Of a DNA stretch of 64,000 nt, positions 1 to 12,173 are shown one piece after another (positions within the stretch are counted from its first letter, which is position 1; each line of letters starts with the position of its first letter). This DNA is from Whalleya microplaca (taxonomy: Eukaryota > Ascomycota > Sordariomycetes > Xylariales > Xylariaceae), in the NCBI GenBank assembly GCA_022497155.1, contig MU385776.1, forward strand, positions 174,833 through 238,832. Reading direction: 5' to 3'. The translations under genes and the position numbers were made by a program. Under the pieces are notes generated by a model. The model searched no databases. It was not told the origin of the DNA and saw only the letters and a program-made list of their open reading frames with translations.

Positions 1-1590
1 CAACACCCGTGCCATTATGGAGACAGAATAATCCGTTGTTCGGGATCTTTCAACGAATAAGCCTATTATTGACTGAAGGGAAATGCGGCTGACATCAGAA
101 AATGCCTCAACACCCTCGCTTGATTTGTAGTTGCAGAAGCTTGATTAGAGCAAGTAGAACTTAGGGAAGGCCTTTTTAATCATGGCAGATGAGATCCTAT
201 CGATACTAGAAGACAAGATAGGAGGGCACAAGCACAGACAAAAAAGGCAAAGTGAAAGCAGGTACCAGGTGGTAGTGAGGCATCTAATCGGGACAGTACC
301 CACTTGACATATTCTCCTTTGTTACACGTGGAGTATTGTGTAGACTTGGTGGCTTTAGAGGGATGGATCATGGGAGTTGTGGGAGTCGAGGGAGTCGAGG
401 GAGTCGAGGGAGTCGAGGGAGTCGAGGTGAAATGTGAAAAGTTGCCAGGTTCTTTTTGGTGTGGATTACACGTGACACACCCCATAGCCCCTTTTCGTAC
501 GTACATACCGTTAGTACATAGCCAGCTGAATCGTATCGGAGATTTTGATCGTGCTGAACCGATCGAAACCAAACCCGCAACAACCTTACCTTCTCATCTA
601 ACAAAGTTGGTTAGTCTTAAACCCCATACTCATATGTAATACATCAATACTACTATATGGACACCACATCTCACATAATCATTAGCACGCGTCTCCTGGC
701 CTATATCATGCTTACACACCATGGTTTGATTAATAGCAACGCTTCTGTTGAGCGCTACCAAGGCGTGTAATGGAATTCGTTTGCCATGGCATGAAGGAAG
801 CATAACCGTCCGTCGTCTCAATTGGGTTAAAGACTTCTTGTCTCGTACGGCCGGCGTATAATCATCAGTGTCTTTAATAAGGTTCAAGCTTGTTCAGCCT
901 TTCTCGGATCTTACGGCTGCGCCTCTTCGCTTGATCCTATCTCTTCAGCTGCTAGCCCTTGCTTCCACCTATGGCTAGCCCTATCACTTGCAGATGGTAC
1001 AGTGAAGAATGGGGCTGCCGAGAAACACGGTAGTCCGCGATAGAGAGAAGTGATCAATATCAAAGAATGAATGAATTATCAGTTTGAGATCTAGGACAGT
1101 CCCAGACGTCATTGGTTGCGGGAAATCATATGGTAAGGGCAGTCCCAACATCTGTCGGACTATGGTCTTTGCTGGTACAAGCCTCTATTGCTAGTGAGAC
1201 TTGGCATGATGGAACAATCTTACGGATAACCTACTACCTAGTTGAACCTGACATAGTCAGTGGTTACAGTGTCATTAAGCTCGCCGACCCTTGTCAAACG
1301 GGCTCAGTTTCCAGTCGATCTTGCACAGCGACACAGCACAATCAGCGGCTGTGGATATTATTATAAGTCTGTGCCGCACAAGAACAGGGCCTAGACGTAC
1401 TTGCTGTGAATGGTATCATACTCAAGGATATGCGCAGTCCGGAGAGCGAAAAATGCGTCTGCCTGATCGGGTGGTATCATATATTGTGGTCGAAAAGGTC
1501 CAACGGGAGATGAGGATCAAAAACTCCCATTTATGATTACGCCAGAAACCAATTCGTACTATTCAAGTATTACAGCGTTTCACACCAATT
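1..1590. other. Intergenic DNA, no gene recognised
   Basis: No open frame here resembles a known protein or keeps codon structure on both sides of a plausible intron. The only ordered feature is a 9-bp tandem repeat at 372-425. The last stretch before 1591 presumably includes the promoter of the neighbouring regulator-like gene, but no clear TATA or CCAAT arrangement stands out. Confidence 0.5.
372..425. repeat. Tandem repeat, 9-bp unit GGGAGTCGA
   Basis: Five perfect copies of GGGAGTCGA run from 381 to 425, preceded by one degenerate copy (GGGAGTTGT) at 372-380. A unit of nine bases keeps all frames open, which explains the artificial open frames on both strands here (Val-Glu-Gly or Thr-Pro-Ser periodicity). 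I see no gene around it. Confidence 0.9.
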
Positions 1591-3729
1591 ATGGCTGAGA
1601 CAAACGTAATGACCCGGCGGCAGCGCCAACGCAAGTTTCATCGGAGGTCGAGGAACGGTTGTTCCACTTGCAAAGCCAAGCATATACGATGCGATGAGAG
1701 AAAACCGCTCTGGTAAGTCACAAAATGCACATCTGTCCGTTCGCATGTTCCGTATAAGGTATACGACAGATGCGCTCGCATATTTCTCAAAGCGCTTGCT
1801 GCCCGACGCCAACCAACAGCATGTCTCTAGCCCCCTACCCACAGACGCTTCGTTGCGCTGAACCTGCATTTTGGCCTGCCTGGCCTGCCTTCACCCCATT
1901 CCATAGATGGATCTAACGGAAATCCTTTCCGTCAATGCTAACGGCACGGTAGCACATACTGCCTTCGTCACGGTGGAGAATGTGGCTACCCGGACAGCGA
2001 TGCTGACTCCACCACGACGGACGTCGAGCATAAGTCCGGATCTGGATCCGAAGAGCCTCCAGAATCCGCCGAACCGCCAACGAGCTTGGTTGATGCTACC
2101 CCAAAGGACCCATTCGTAGGAACCGCCGCCTACGATATGCCCCATAGATCTCGATCTTTGTTCCAATTATGTGAGTGACGCCGGTTCACCAGATGCGAGC
2201 GGATACTTACAGGTGCTGATACCTAGTCACTAATACAAGGGTGTTATACACAACACCTGTGGAGAGGAGTAGAAATTCGTTTATGTGAGTATAGATAGAC
2301 CAGGACTACGGGGCGCATTGGAAACTTGCCTAACTGCGACTTTTGCCTGCAGCGTACACAAAGCCTTAACACATCCTGGATTTTTTCATGCGGCACTGTT
2401 AATGACAACCCTCCATTGGGTATGGTCCACTGGCGACGTCGAACATTTTCGAGTACCTTACCTGTACCACAAGCTTCAAGCGATACGGTTTGTTACCGAG
2501 CAGCTCCGGAATCCAGACACCGCTAGCAATGATGGAACGATCGCGGCCATCTCGAGTCTCGCCCTGGTTGAGGTACGCGTCCCTATATCACAAGGTCATG
2601 CCTGTTCACACTAACAAGCCCTAGAATGCAGTGGGATGCATCCAGGCTGTGTCATCACACCTCTGTGGTCTTGCAAAGATCAAAGAGCTGCAAGGCGAAG
2701 CGAGACGCCCGAAGAACATGGGACTATTACAAAGGATGATTCTTATGTGCGTCTAATTGCCAAGTGAGAAGCCAGGGAGAAGACTGATAAGCCATGTAGG
2801 GCAACCAAGTGCGTGGCTAGTCGGCCAGTTTTCGATATGGTATGTATTGAAACCAGTCACTTTGAGAGCCTGATCATCGGCTTCTATCTTCTGAGCCCCT
2901 TTGTCTATAGCGACTAATATTTAGTAGTAAGTAGAATAGCTTTGCTGTCCACTCTGAACATCTTGCCCTGGCAGAAGCTAGAGAAATATTATGAAGCTCC
3001 CTAGACGGGGAAGGCTCCTGAAGCTAACGAAGGATGCTTCTATACAATAGACTCGACATTAGCCGTACAAATAACGTGCACCAGTCTATTATCATATCAT
3101 TACTTAGAGTGGCACTCAGGCCGCTCTATAGTATGTTCACATTGAGCGGCTCAGACGATTCGGATGAGCCCCTTTCTGAAGTCCTAGCCAAGAAGGCGGC
3201 CCATTCTCGAGCAAGTGACAGCAATGTCCTGGCGCCACTTAGATCAGTAGACTGCAGCAGGTCCGGATTCATAGCCTGCTACTTCTATGTCTACGTAATT
3301 ATGCGCGAAGATACCGTCGATTCGTTCATACTCAACTGGTTCATCGACCAGCTACTGGCCGACGTCTCGCGCACCGAGGCGCCAATGCGGAAGGGACTTT
3401 ACAGCCCGTCTTTGTGGTTTTGGGCGGTGATGTTTGGGGCCTGTGTTACCACGGCAGCCAAACCCAATGACAGCCTAGAGAGGAGCCAGATGGAGGCAGT
3501 GAGAGACGTGTATCTGGACAAAATCAACCTTGCAAGCCAATTCCTACATATAAAGAACTGGGAAAATGCCAAATCGGTACTGAGGCTTTTCGCTTGGGAG
3601 GATGGCTTCGACGGCGAGATGGAGCTGAAAGCCTTGTGGGAAGAGGCGGTCTGGGAAGAGGAGGGGAAACGGCTGAAATGGCACAACACGGAAACGGTAT
3701 ACTTCCTGAACACGGAGTATTGCTGGTGA
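1591..3729 (+). pseudogene. Decayed Zn2Cys6 fungal transcription factor
   Basis: The gene starts at an ATG (1591) that encodes a basic leader and the first half of a Zn2Cys6 cluster: GCSTCKAKHIRCDERKPL. The expected fourth Cys falls at the first intron (donor 1713). Splicing to the natural acceptor gives TG|A, a stop, and downstream the remaining Cys pattern (normally C-x2-C-x6-C) is lost. Further on, splice sites are well preserved and join an in-frame fungal-TF domain: exons ending 2170, then about 2227-2284, 2353-2572, 2625-2746, 2800-2839 and a last exon inside 3034-3729. This domain carries blocks typical of the family, such as HPGFFHAALLMTTLHW, PYLYHKLQAIRFV and GLYSPSLWFWAVMFGAC. Family: sterol-uptake-control-like regulators with a C-terminal fungal-specific TF domain. 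The DNA-binding half looks broken while the regulatory half looks recent. An unrecognised exon or assembly error is the alternative. Confidence 0.65.
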
Positions 3730-5551
3730 GCTGGAGGAATGAATATCCTGTACATATGTCCCCATAGTACCATACACGTACATTGACTAGAAGCGCCGAC
3801 TGAAATCGTTATGAATCTAGATTCACAGAACATCACGGCGGGCATGCGAGAAGCGTCACAATCATGACATTTTGAAGAAACCAGCGAGCCCCGCCTATGC
3901 AAACCATCGAATTCGAAGACCACATAGGCCATCGTAGGCTGCTTCGTACATGATCAATTGAGGGGGCCAGGCATCGTTTTCTTCTTTTTCTTTCTACTCC
4001 TCGATGCTAGATATCGTCGATGCAGGATGGTGGAGAGATTCTCAATCACGCACGTTAGCGTCGACCATGGACATCAATTTCGGCCATTTTCATTGGCAGG
4101 TTCTCTTATCCGCCCGCTCGGTGACACGGAGAGGGGGAGACATGCTCAGCACGAAAGCCATTGTGTTGGCAAAGGGCGCCAATTGTCATACATGACAACT
4201 CAGGCCAAGAAAGACAATGGTCCTCCAATCCAAAGTGTAATTTTTACTGACATGAGAGAGCAGAGCAAAGCATAGGACAATCGAGAGTCATTACATCGAT
4301 ATCGAGTTCCACATTATTCCGATCTAAAGTTCATCTGAAAAGCTGCAACACTTTGGATGATGAAATAGCCGCCGCGTTCGAGAGTTTAAGAGGATGGCAG
4401 GCGGTGAATATAATTTCCCGCGACTCCCGCACAAGCAGCAGCGTCGTCAGGACTGAAAACCCCGCCCGATCGTAATTGAGCTGGCAGGCTGGCCGTGGTC
4501 GTCCAGTCTGATGATTCCTATGCTGCAGTGATGCGTTGGCTCTGCAGCCGTGATCCCCTCGTCACGGCGCGGCACACTGCATTGATAGGCTGTCGATGAC
4601 TCTTAGCCGGCCCACAAGGCCTTTGCTGGCCGCGCAGTGGGTTGATATGGTGAGAGGGAACAAGACGGACCGAGCCCTGCCAGCCTATCAAGTGGCTATC
4701 AAGCCTATCGTAGGCGCAGGAGCGGAAGGGCCAGCACAGTTTTGCAAGACACCAAAGACACCAAACATGCGGCCAGTGTGACGGCCAAATTGGAAATGAG
4801 CGAGAGAGAGCAGCAAATTCAGGGAATACAGGGGATTTAATAGACAAGTCAGAAAAAGTCGGCAGGGCTTTGCTGGTGGTGGCCCGTGCTCCGACCCCGC
4901 CGTCGAGCCTGGGACGAATCAGTGCCGGAGCCGTGGGGCATCACGACTGACAACTCGCACAGCTAGCAGGGATGCCCCCTTGCTCTTCCCTGCCTCTCAC
5001 ATGGCGCTATTTCCCAGCATGGCAGGACACGACAACCGCCATCAAGGGAACGTCCCGGCGCACCCTGTCGGCGACATCATTTTCTCAAGTGCCTGCCCCG
5101 TGCTGCCCCGTCCAATATCCCCTATGGCACACAATAAAACCCGACTGTCCCCTCTCTCTGCCCAACATCACTCTTTCCCTCCTATTTTCCAGCCCAAGCC
5201 CAAGAGATTTCTGCCCAACCGACCCATCAATCCAACATCAGCATCCTATCTTCATTACCCTATCTCGCCACCGCTCGTCTCAAACCCTATTTTCTTTTTC
5301 CACCCAACCCAAATTTACACAGCATCCCCCAAGCAAAAGAGGATACCCATTAGGCCGTGTTTTGATTCTCGCCGGTTGTTTATCATCCCAGGATCACCAC
5401 TGTGCAACAATTTGTCGACAACAGAGCTATTATACTACAGTCCAGCTGAGAATCCAGTCTCACTACTGCTCCGCAAGGACACATTGCCCGTTGTCTGCCA
5501 CAGGATTCACAGGATCATCCGGAGAGCCACCGCTCATTGCAGCCAGGATCA
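3730..5551. other. Intergenic DNA and presumed 5' leader of the C2H2 gene
   Basis: From 3730 to about 4900 I see no gene. From about 5090 to 5350 the + strand is strongly pyrimidine-rich (runs of CCC, CTCT and TTTTCC), as in promoters and leaders of highly expressed fungal genes. It leads into the ATG at 5552. A long open frame (4972-5814) crosses this region but has no recognisable protein character and overlaps the first coding exon in another frame. Confidence 0.45.
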
Positions 5552-8500
5552 ATGACGGCTACTATGGTTGCTTCCCGGCAGGAGACCATGTCTGGCTTCA
5601 ACTCATCTCTAGATATGGACGATGTCCAAACACCTGCGAGGTATATTGCATTGTTTTTCATTTTACTGCCGGAGTTCGGATTTGCTTTACCAAGTCATGT
5701 TGCGCGTTGAATCATGTAACTTTCCTTTGTATACGTCTTATCATCGCAAGTGCCTTGGTATGGTTTGCCAGGACATTTCAAGGTTCGAGGATTTCCGATT
5801 CAGGACAAACATAACAGGACAGGACCCAAAATGGAACCGGATGAACAAGCCAGGTCAATGTTTCCAGGACTCAATCGCCGGAATTGTTCTGAGGTGCTTG
5901 CTCGGCAAGAGCAAGCGGACGGGCTCTGCCCCGTCTTGACAACACCCGTCCCTCAGATGGAATCAAGAAAATATTAAGAGAACTCTCAATGAACGGTAAG
6001 TATAGCCCATGAAGAACAGTGACAGCAGCAGTCCAGGATAGCACTCAGGATTCCAGTGGAGAGATTGCGTTTTCCCCGGACTTGAACCTCGGATTCCCAG
6101 GTGTATTTTTCCAGGCTTGGCGGATCCCATTCAGGATTTAGTTGTGCGACCCGTGGATTTTCTATTCATATTTCCGGCCACTCTACAACGATGCTTCCCG
6201 GATAGCCACAAGTGATGTTAACCTCGTCTCCGCTGCGTTGCTTTGCAAATTCGGTGGTAGTGTAGGATGACGGAGGCTTGTAAGACCATGGAGTTCCTAG
6301 ATTTTGTACAACCATTCTGGAGACGACTACTTCTTAGCCCCTTTTCTGTCGACTTGATATGGACCTTTCTCCTGGATTTTTGCCTGGACATTCGTACTCT
6401 ATTTCCTCGACAGTATTGACCTGGACCCATCAAATGAGCTCTTCGAGACAGCCAGCAACGTCATTCAAGGTGCAGCCATGGTGTATTGCATCGTCGACTG
6501 CAGTACATATGCCAATCGCGTTGATCAATCAGCCCCATGCTTACTATCATTCTCGCCAACTAACGAATGGACTTCATATGTTATAAACATTCCGGTCTGG
6601 ATACAACTTCTCTGGTTTCTTATCTTCCCGGATTTCTTTCTTATATCTATCTGCATTTTATCTGCTCGGGGCCTAGACGGATTTACACCCTGGACCACTC
6701 GCCGGATTATTTCTCGTATATATGTGTTTTCATCCCTGGGCACCGTTCCATCCGGTTGTCGGATCGAAGACGCTTCAGTTCGGGTCTGTATGCCATGTCC
6801 CCCGTATTTACGTGAAATCTGTGCGCGAAACTAATCGATATTATACGAACAGGAACAAAGTTGTGCTGCACTGAAGCCATTTCATTTGTACTTGATTTTG
6901 GAGCATCTTGATTTTACCGCTAGGTAGTGGAAAACAGCACACTAACCTTAACCCCAGTGAATATAGCTCATATTCCCAAGGAAACATGCTTGCCACTGCC
7001 AGCGGACCATTTCTTTATTCTCAAACGGGACATGCGGACCTCCAAGGTTCAGTATGGGACGCGACAGCAGAAGGAACACAGAACTTCACTGGAGATGAAG
7101 ATTTCCATTTTACATATGGCCACATTACTCCCAAGGGACAGGATCAGAATGAAAGCATGGATGACATTGCCAGCAAATGGATTGCTACGGAACAAACCTC
7201 TGCTCCCACCTCGGAGCCTATGAGACGGATCAGTTCACGAGGATCCACTGGAAGCCACAAGAACAGAACCATCAAAGCTTCCACACACAAGAGCCGTCCG
7301 AGGTTGCTCTCTACTCAATCTCAAGGCTCACAAATGCCAAACTTTGATATGACAGGTAACTCGCAGATGGATGCGTATCTTCTCCAGGATTCAGATGCGC
7401 ACTCTGTATCCTCTCAGATGTTTTACCCCACCCTGCCCATGAGTGTAGGCCTGACCAGTGATGGTCTGCCGTATTCCCCTGCTGTCCTTGCGCCAAACAT
7501 GACGCAGCAGCATGTTGATCCCAGCCAGATGCAGCTGAACTTCGAGGCGAACCTCACAGGTAATTCGCCTGATGCTACTTCATGGGGATCATTCAGCCCA
7601 GTTGAGTCCCGGATTTCTTCCCCTGGTATTCCCGAGGATGCATGGTCTGTTCCCATGGACACGTCACCGACGCACACCAACAATTCTTCGCCAGTTATGG
7701 ATGGCATATCACCAAGGTATGTTTGATTTATACGATTTCGTAATGCCGAACCCTATCTGACGTAGACAAACCAATCAGCCTTGACCGCCAGATGGGGATG
7801 ATGACCACAGAGGACCCCAATGGAGTTGTCCTAGCAGATGATATGTTTACCCTGCCTCCTTCTTTCACTCGCCGCTCTAGCGGTGATGGTGAGTCTTCTG
7901 CCCGGGACCATCCGTTATACAAGAATGCGTACCCCAAGGCCGACGGGCTTTTCCACTGCCCATGGGAGGGCCAATCCGGATGCAACCACAAAGCCGAGAA
8001 ACTGAAGTGCAACTACGAGTAAGACTATAATCCCCACAGCCATAAGTGCAGATCTGACCCATTTCATAGCAAGTTCGTGGACTCCCACCTGAAGCCATAC
8101 CGATGCAAGCACGAGTCTTGCGAGAACGCCCGCTTCTCTTCCACTGCCTGCCTTCTCCGACATGAACGAGAGGCACACGCTATGCATGGCCATGGAGACA
8201 AGCCATACCTCTGCACCTACGACGGATGTGATCGTGCCGTTCCCGGCAATGGATTTCCGCGTCAATGGAATCTGAAAGACCACATGAGACGTGTACACAA
8301 TGACAACGGGAGCTCGCTCAATGCTAGCAGCGGATCTCCTCCATCTGGACACGGATCTTCCGCACAATCGGCCAAGGGCCGAAAGCGGAAGAACAAGGAC
8401 TCTGTGGACAGCTGCACCAGCAGTCGCAAGCACGCCTCCAGGACTGCCCAAGCGGCAGAGGCTGCCATGAGGGCCGCAGAGAAGCCCATGATCGATGAAT

Positions 8501-8700
8501 GGCACCAGCACCACAAGGCCCTTCAGGTCTATCTTCAGGAATACAGCATGCCGGATGCGTTTGACTACCTTCAGCACATCACTGAGGCCAGGGATCACTT
8601 AGCCGCTATGGGGAAGATCTCCCAGAAGTTGCTTCACTCCAACAAGCCATCGTCCAACCAGGAGTCGTACAGGCGATCATACGGACACCATTCTCGCTAA
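5552..8700 (+). CDS. C2H2 zinc-finger transcription factor
   Basis: Four exons give a 572-residue protein: 5552-5640, 6958-7716, 7779-8018 and 8070-8700, with every junction in frame. The N-terminal 330 residues are Ser/Gln/Pro-rich and resemble a disordered activation region. Residues about 335-430 hold the DNA-binding part. A first Cys/His-rich segment begins FHCPWEGQSGCNHK. Two C-x4-C fingers follow, CKHESCENARF...H-x4-H and CTYDGCDRAVPG...H-x4-H. A Lys/Arg-rich stretch (KGRKRKNKD) may serve as a nuclear signal, and the C-terminus is helical. The layout resembles ZfpA-like C2H2 regulators of Aspergillus, from memory only. The first intron (5641-6957) is 1317 bp, far longer than the others. 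An internal ATG at 6986 could start a shorter isoform that lacks only the first 39 residues. Presumed nuclear. Confidence 0.85.
5641..6957 (+). other. 1.3-kb intron rich in GGATT on the sense strand
   Basis: The intron starts GTATATTG and ends CTTAACCCCAG, and it joins codon AG|T in frame. Its sense strand contains ten GGATT pentamers (5678, 5789, 6048, 6091, 6134, 6155, 6374, 6630, 6679, 6703), and I find none on the other strand. CAGGA and CCGGA also recur. This may be a regulatory intron or contain an alternative promoter. Open frames inside it look random. Confidence 0.7.
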
Positions 8701-10618
8701 TTGAAGAACGTGAGTGTCATCCCGCTTTTTCATTATCAACTTCAGCTTAGCTAACACAATCTCCCAACAGTAAAGAGGAAAGCTTGCGACCCAATGGAGC
8801 TCTACGTACCCAGGATTTGCAAGTGCACAATTCTATTACTTCTACTTATACTCCCACCGGTCACGACCGTGGACGGAGCTTAGCCAGGCTTCGTTGAGGA
8901 TTATGTGAGGACCACATCGCTCCGAGCCGAGCCGAGCCCGGCATTGGACCCAGGATAGAGACCGGAGTTACTACGCCTTGATGTAGAGGTTTCCCGGATT
9001 GAACCCATGGACATTGCCAAGGACTATGAGGAGAGTCAAGCCCAGGATCTGAAAGCCTGTGAGGACGACGAGGACCAGCCACAGGTGGCATGAAGGCCGT
9101 CGTCGTCCGTGATGTTCTATGTAACTCAACCTTGCCTATGTAGTAGGCTAATGGTTGATGATCTGCGACTGTAAAATGGGGACGTTGATGTTGTTGATTT
9201 TCAGCACGTTATTGTTGCCGTTATTGAGTTAGTTCGTATGATTGCTGTTGGTTATTGAACTTGAAATATTCTTGTTGGATCTGGCTTAAGCCTATCCACA
9301 CACCATTGGTTATTGTGTGGTTGGATTTCTTCCACCAACGCTTGGAAAAAGGAAAAGGAAAAGGAAAATAAAAAAAGAAAGGGAAAATTGGAGTTTAGAA
9401 AATAAATAGTAAAAAGTTTAAAGCATCTCGTGCATCGTCTTCCACCTTGCTGCTGCTGTTGAATCATTGGTGTCATTACCTACCTGCCTGCCTAACCCAA
9501 GATGGGCATTGGGATGCTTGTTCTGCCAGCTCTTGCGAAGTTCTTGGTCCTCCAGGCCAACTTGGTCAACTAGAATCGATCGATTGCCCGTAGACCACGT
9601 TTTGCAACGCCCATGCGACGGCGATCCCACAGCCAAGCGAACTGGTTCTTTCTTCTTTCTCACTTCTCTCGACCACAGGTAAAGAAAATGACGACATGGC
9701 ATCTAGACATATGTACAGACATAGCATAGCATAGGGTGCAGTGTATAGCTTATCACAAACAACCTAGAATCCTTCAGCTTCCTTCCCGCATTAAGCTTAA
9801 TATTCGATGCACAATCTCACGTGGAAAGACAAGGTCTTGAAACCCCTCTGACAGTTCAATGTTCTCGTATGCCGTGTTGCCCGAACTACATACATATATA
9901 ATACCAGGAGGCGTTTACGCATCCTTGCAAGGTGGTATTTGAACTCGAAAGAAAGTTATCGTTAAGCCTGCAGCAGCGGAAACCTTATCTGCAATGTGTG
10001 TGTGATGGCTGACAGCCTCCTCAGATCGGATTGTTTCAAACGTCGAATCCTTCTTTCTTCTTTCTACTGACCCCCCTCGCTCGATTACTACGCTGGTTCG
10101 ATAATTATAGACGATTGGCAAGGCACAAACACATAAATTTTATGCCGTTCCCTTGTGCGCATCGTTTATGCGAACTTTGTTTAAACATGATGTGATATGA
10201 TTTTCTTCATATTCATAGTACAAAGGGTAGCATTGTGTTTGCTCCCGTCTTCATGCGTTTCTTTTCCGGATAACTTCTATCCTCAGAGCTAATAAATGAC
10301 CGATTATACAGGATTCGGCATAATACTGTCAGATTTAAAGATAGTCCTAATGGAAGTCTCATGCATGCTTTGTGCCCCTGTGAACGAAAGTGGGTATCTC
10401 CATCGCCGTCTATGGTCAACTCCCCTGACTTGCAAGGCCGTCTAACTCCCAAACGGTGCCGAAGACCGTGTAATGAATGTGAATATGCCCCCCAAATGAT
10501 TTCCATAGGCAGTACGACTGCGTATTATGCACCGTTGCCCATTACCATGAACGCCGTGTGGAGATATAAAAATTATTCATAAAATATGATATTGCAGGTA
10601 CCGCATGTGTAGGTGAGA
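8701..10618. other. 3' region of the C2H2 gene, then intergenic DNA
   Basis: Just after the stop codon, 8709-8770 has the shape of a 3'-UTR intron (GTGAGTGTC ... CTAACACAATCTCCCAACAG). Beyond about 9100 there is no coding evidence. A purine run of AAAAGG-type repeats lies at 9343-9390. Nothing else could be assigned. Confidence 0.45.
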
Positions 10619-12173
10619 CTAAGCAAAGGAGGCGCGATTTTGTACTCGCTGCGTGCGACCTGGACCTCCATCATCCCCTTGATACATGATGAAAACTGTG
10701 GTGCGGTCTCGAGGCGGCGAGCCACTTGGGATTAGTGTACAGCGGTTAGTGAATCTCACCCCGGCCCTCTGCGGAGATGGTATTTTGGGCGAAATCGGTG
10801 GTACGGTGAAGTCATCTGATAGTGCTGAATGGGTCTCGTCATCCGAGGGCTGGTCGTATATAATAGGCGGTAGCGGTTTATTGAGATCGGCAGGTCGCTG
10901 TGGCTGGATGAGTAACGGTGCGGGCCGTTGAACTAGAAGATTTGAAGATGATGACGATGACTGATTTATGATGAAGGTTGACATAGACTCTTGCTTCTTC
11001 GAAGGTTTTGTGTCCCAGGGAATGATAGCCATGGAGATACGTGATCTAAGCGGTGACCCCATTATGCCTGGTAAGTAGTTCGCAAAGAATGGTTTAGTTG
11101 CGGGAATGGATGCACATATCTTGGGCACTAGGTCAGTAGGATCTCACGAATAAAATGCACATTCATGAAACTCACTATGCCAAGGTACAGTTCAATAGCA
11201 CCGCTGAACCAGACAACCCAGGCGTTCCATGTTACATCATAATCTTCGGCAGTCGTTAAGACTCGAGTGTAGTAGGCTCGCGCAATTCCAGCCGAACTAG
11301 CGACAATACCAACGCCAAAGAGCCCCATGATGATCCTCCTTTGCCTCTTCGGCAAATTTAGCCCTAATACCATCTTTATGGGAAGGAGGACTACCACGAA
11401 ATCAGTGACAGTGTTGATGATGCTAGCCGCTAGTAAATGAGCTCTCTCATCGATGCAATGCTGCGGCCCCGCTGAGGGCGTCCAATAATCCGATATAGGG
11501 CTGGATATAGATTAGCTTGTGGCTACTATCTCCTGTCTGTTTGTTATAAGCGAACCTGCATTGGAAGATGGCAACAAAGATGAAGATCAAGCCATCTAGA
11601 CCGATGAGTACCATCAGTATTCGTACAATGATACTCATTTTTCGATCCTTCGAAGCAGCTGTTAATCGATGAATCATTGCAAGCATCGATAGCTTTATTA
11701 GAGTAGTTGCCACGTCGAACAGTACCATATTCGCGAGTCTATTTCATGTTAACTGTAGGTAACGAATGGAGTGGGAAGAAAGTCATACGCTAACTTGATC
11801 CCCGGAATCATGAACTCCTTTCTCACATCCCAAGTATGTCGGTTCCACTGGAATCTATCCTCTGCAATAAGACCAGTTATTACAAAGGCAGTGGACGGAA
11901 CCTGCCAGGAGTCAGTGATATATAATGAATGAGAAGAAGTTTGATCCAACGAATCAGGATGGTTTGACGTACATAGGCCAACAATATGAAGACGTCATCA
12001 AGCCCAAACCCTCGAGTCAGCCATTTCCTGGCGTATAGACGAATAGCTAATATTATCGTGACAGTAGCAGCAAGTAGGGAGCCGACAATATTCGCCGCCG
12101 GCCCTCTTGTTTCTGGATCGACATAGTTGGGAAATGGCCAGCTGGTGCGCACCGAAAATGGAGGTAGCTGCAT
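10619..12173 (-). CDS. SAT4/rhodopsin-type seven-TM membrane protein
   Basis: Five exons on the minus strand give 440 residues: 12173-11973, 11901-11789, 11738-11556, 11500-11176 and 11119-10619, with all junctions in phase. The protein follows the fungal SAT4/rhodopsin-domain plan: seven hydrophobic segments, GFGLDDVFILLAY after TM2, an extracellular QCSPISDYWTPS loop with a later Cys (CIDE), INTVTDFVVVLLPI in TM5, and GIICASIPATKPFF closing the last helix. A Ser/Pro-rich cytoplasmic tail of about 160 residues follows. Members are plasma-membrane proteins of mostly unknown role. Some act in secondary metabolism or effector-type functions, but nothing here indicates which. The last intron uses the distal acceptor (...CCCAAG), because only that restores the conserved ICASIP motif. 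No cluster partners lie nearby. Confidence 0.85.

Noticed and set aside
4972..5814. 280-codon open frame on the + strand before the C2H2 gene
   Set aside because: It crosses the ATG exon of the C2H2 gene in another frame, has Pro/Ser/Cys-rich random-looking content and no family features.
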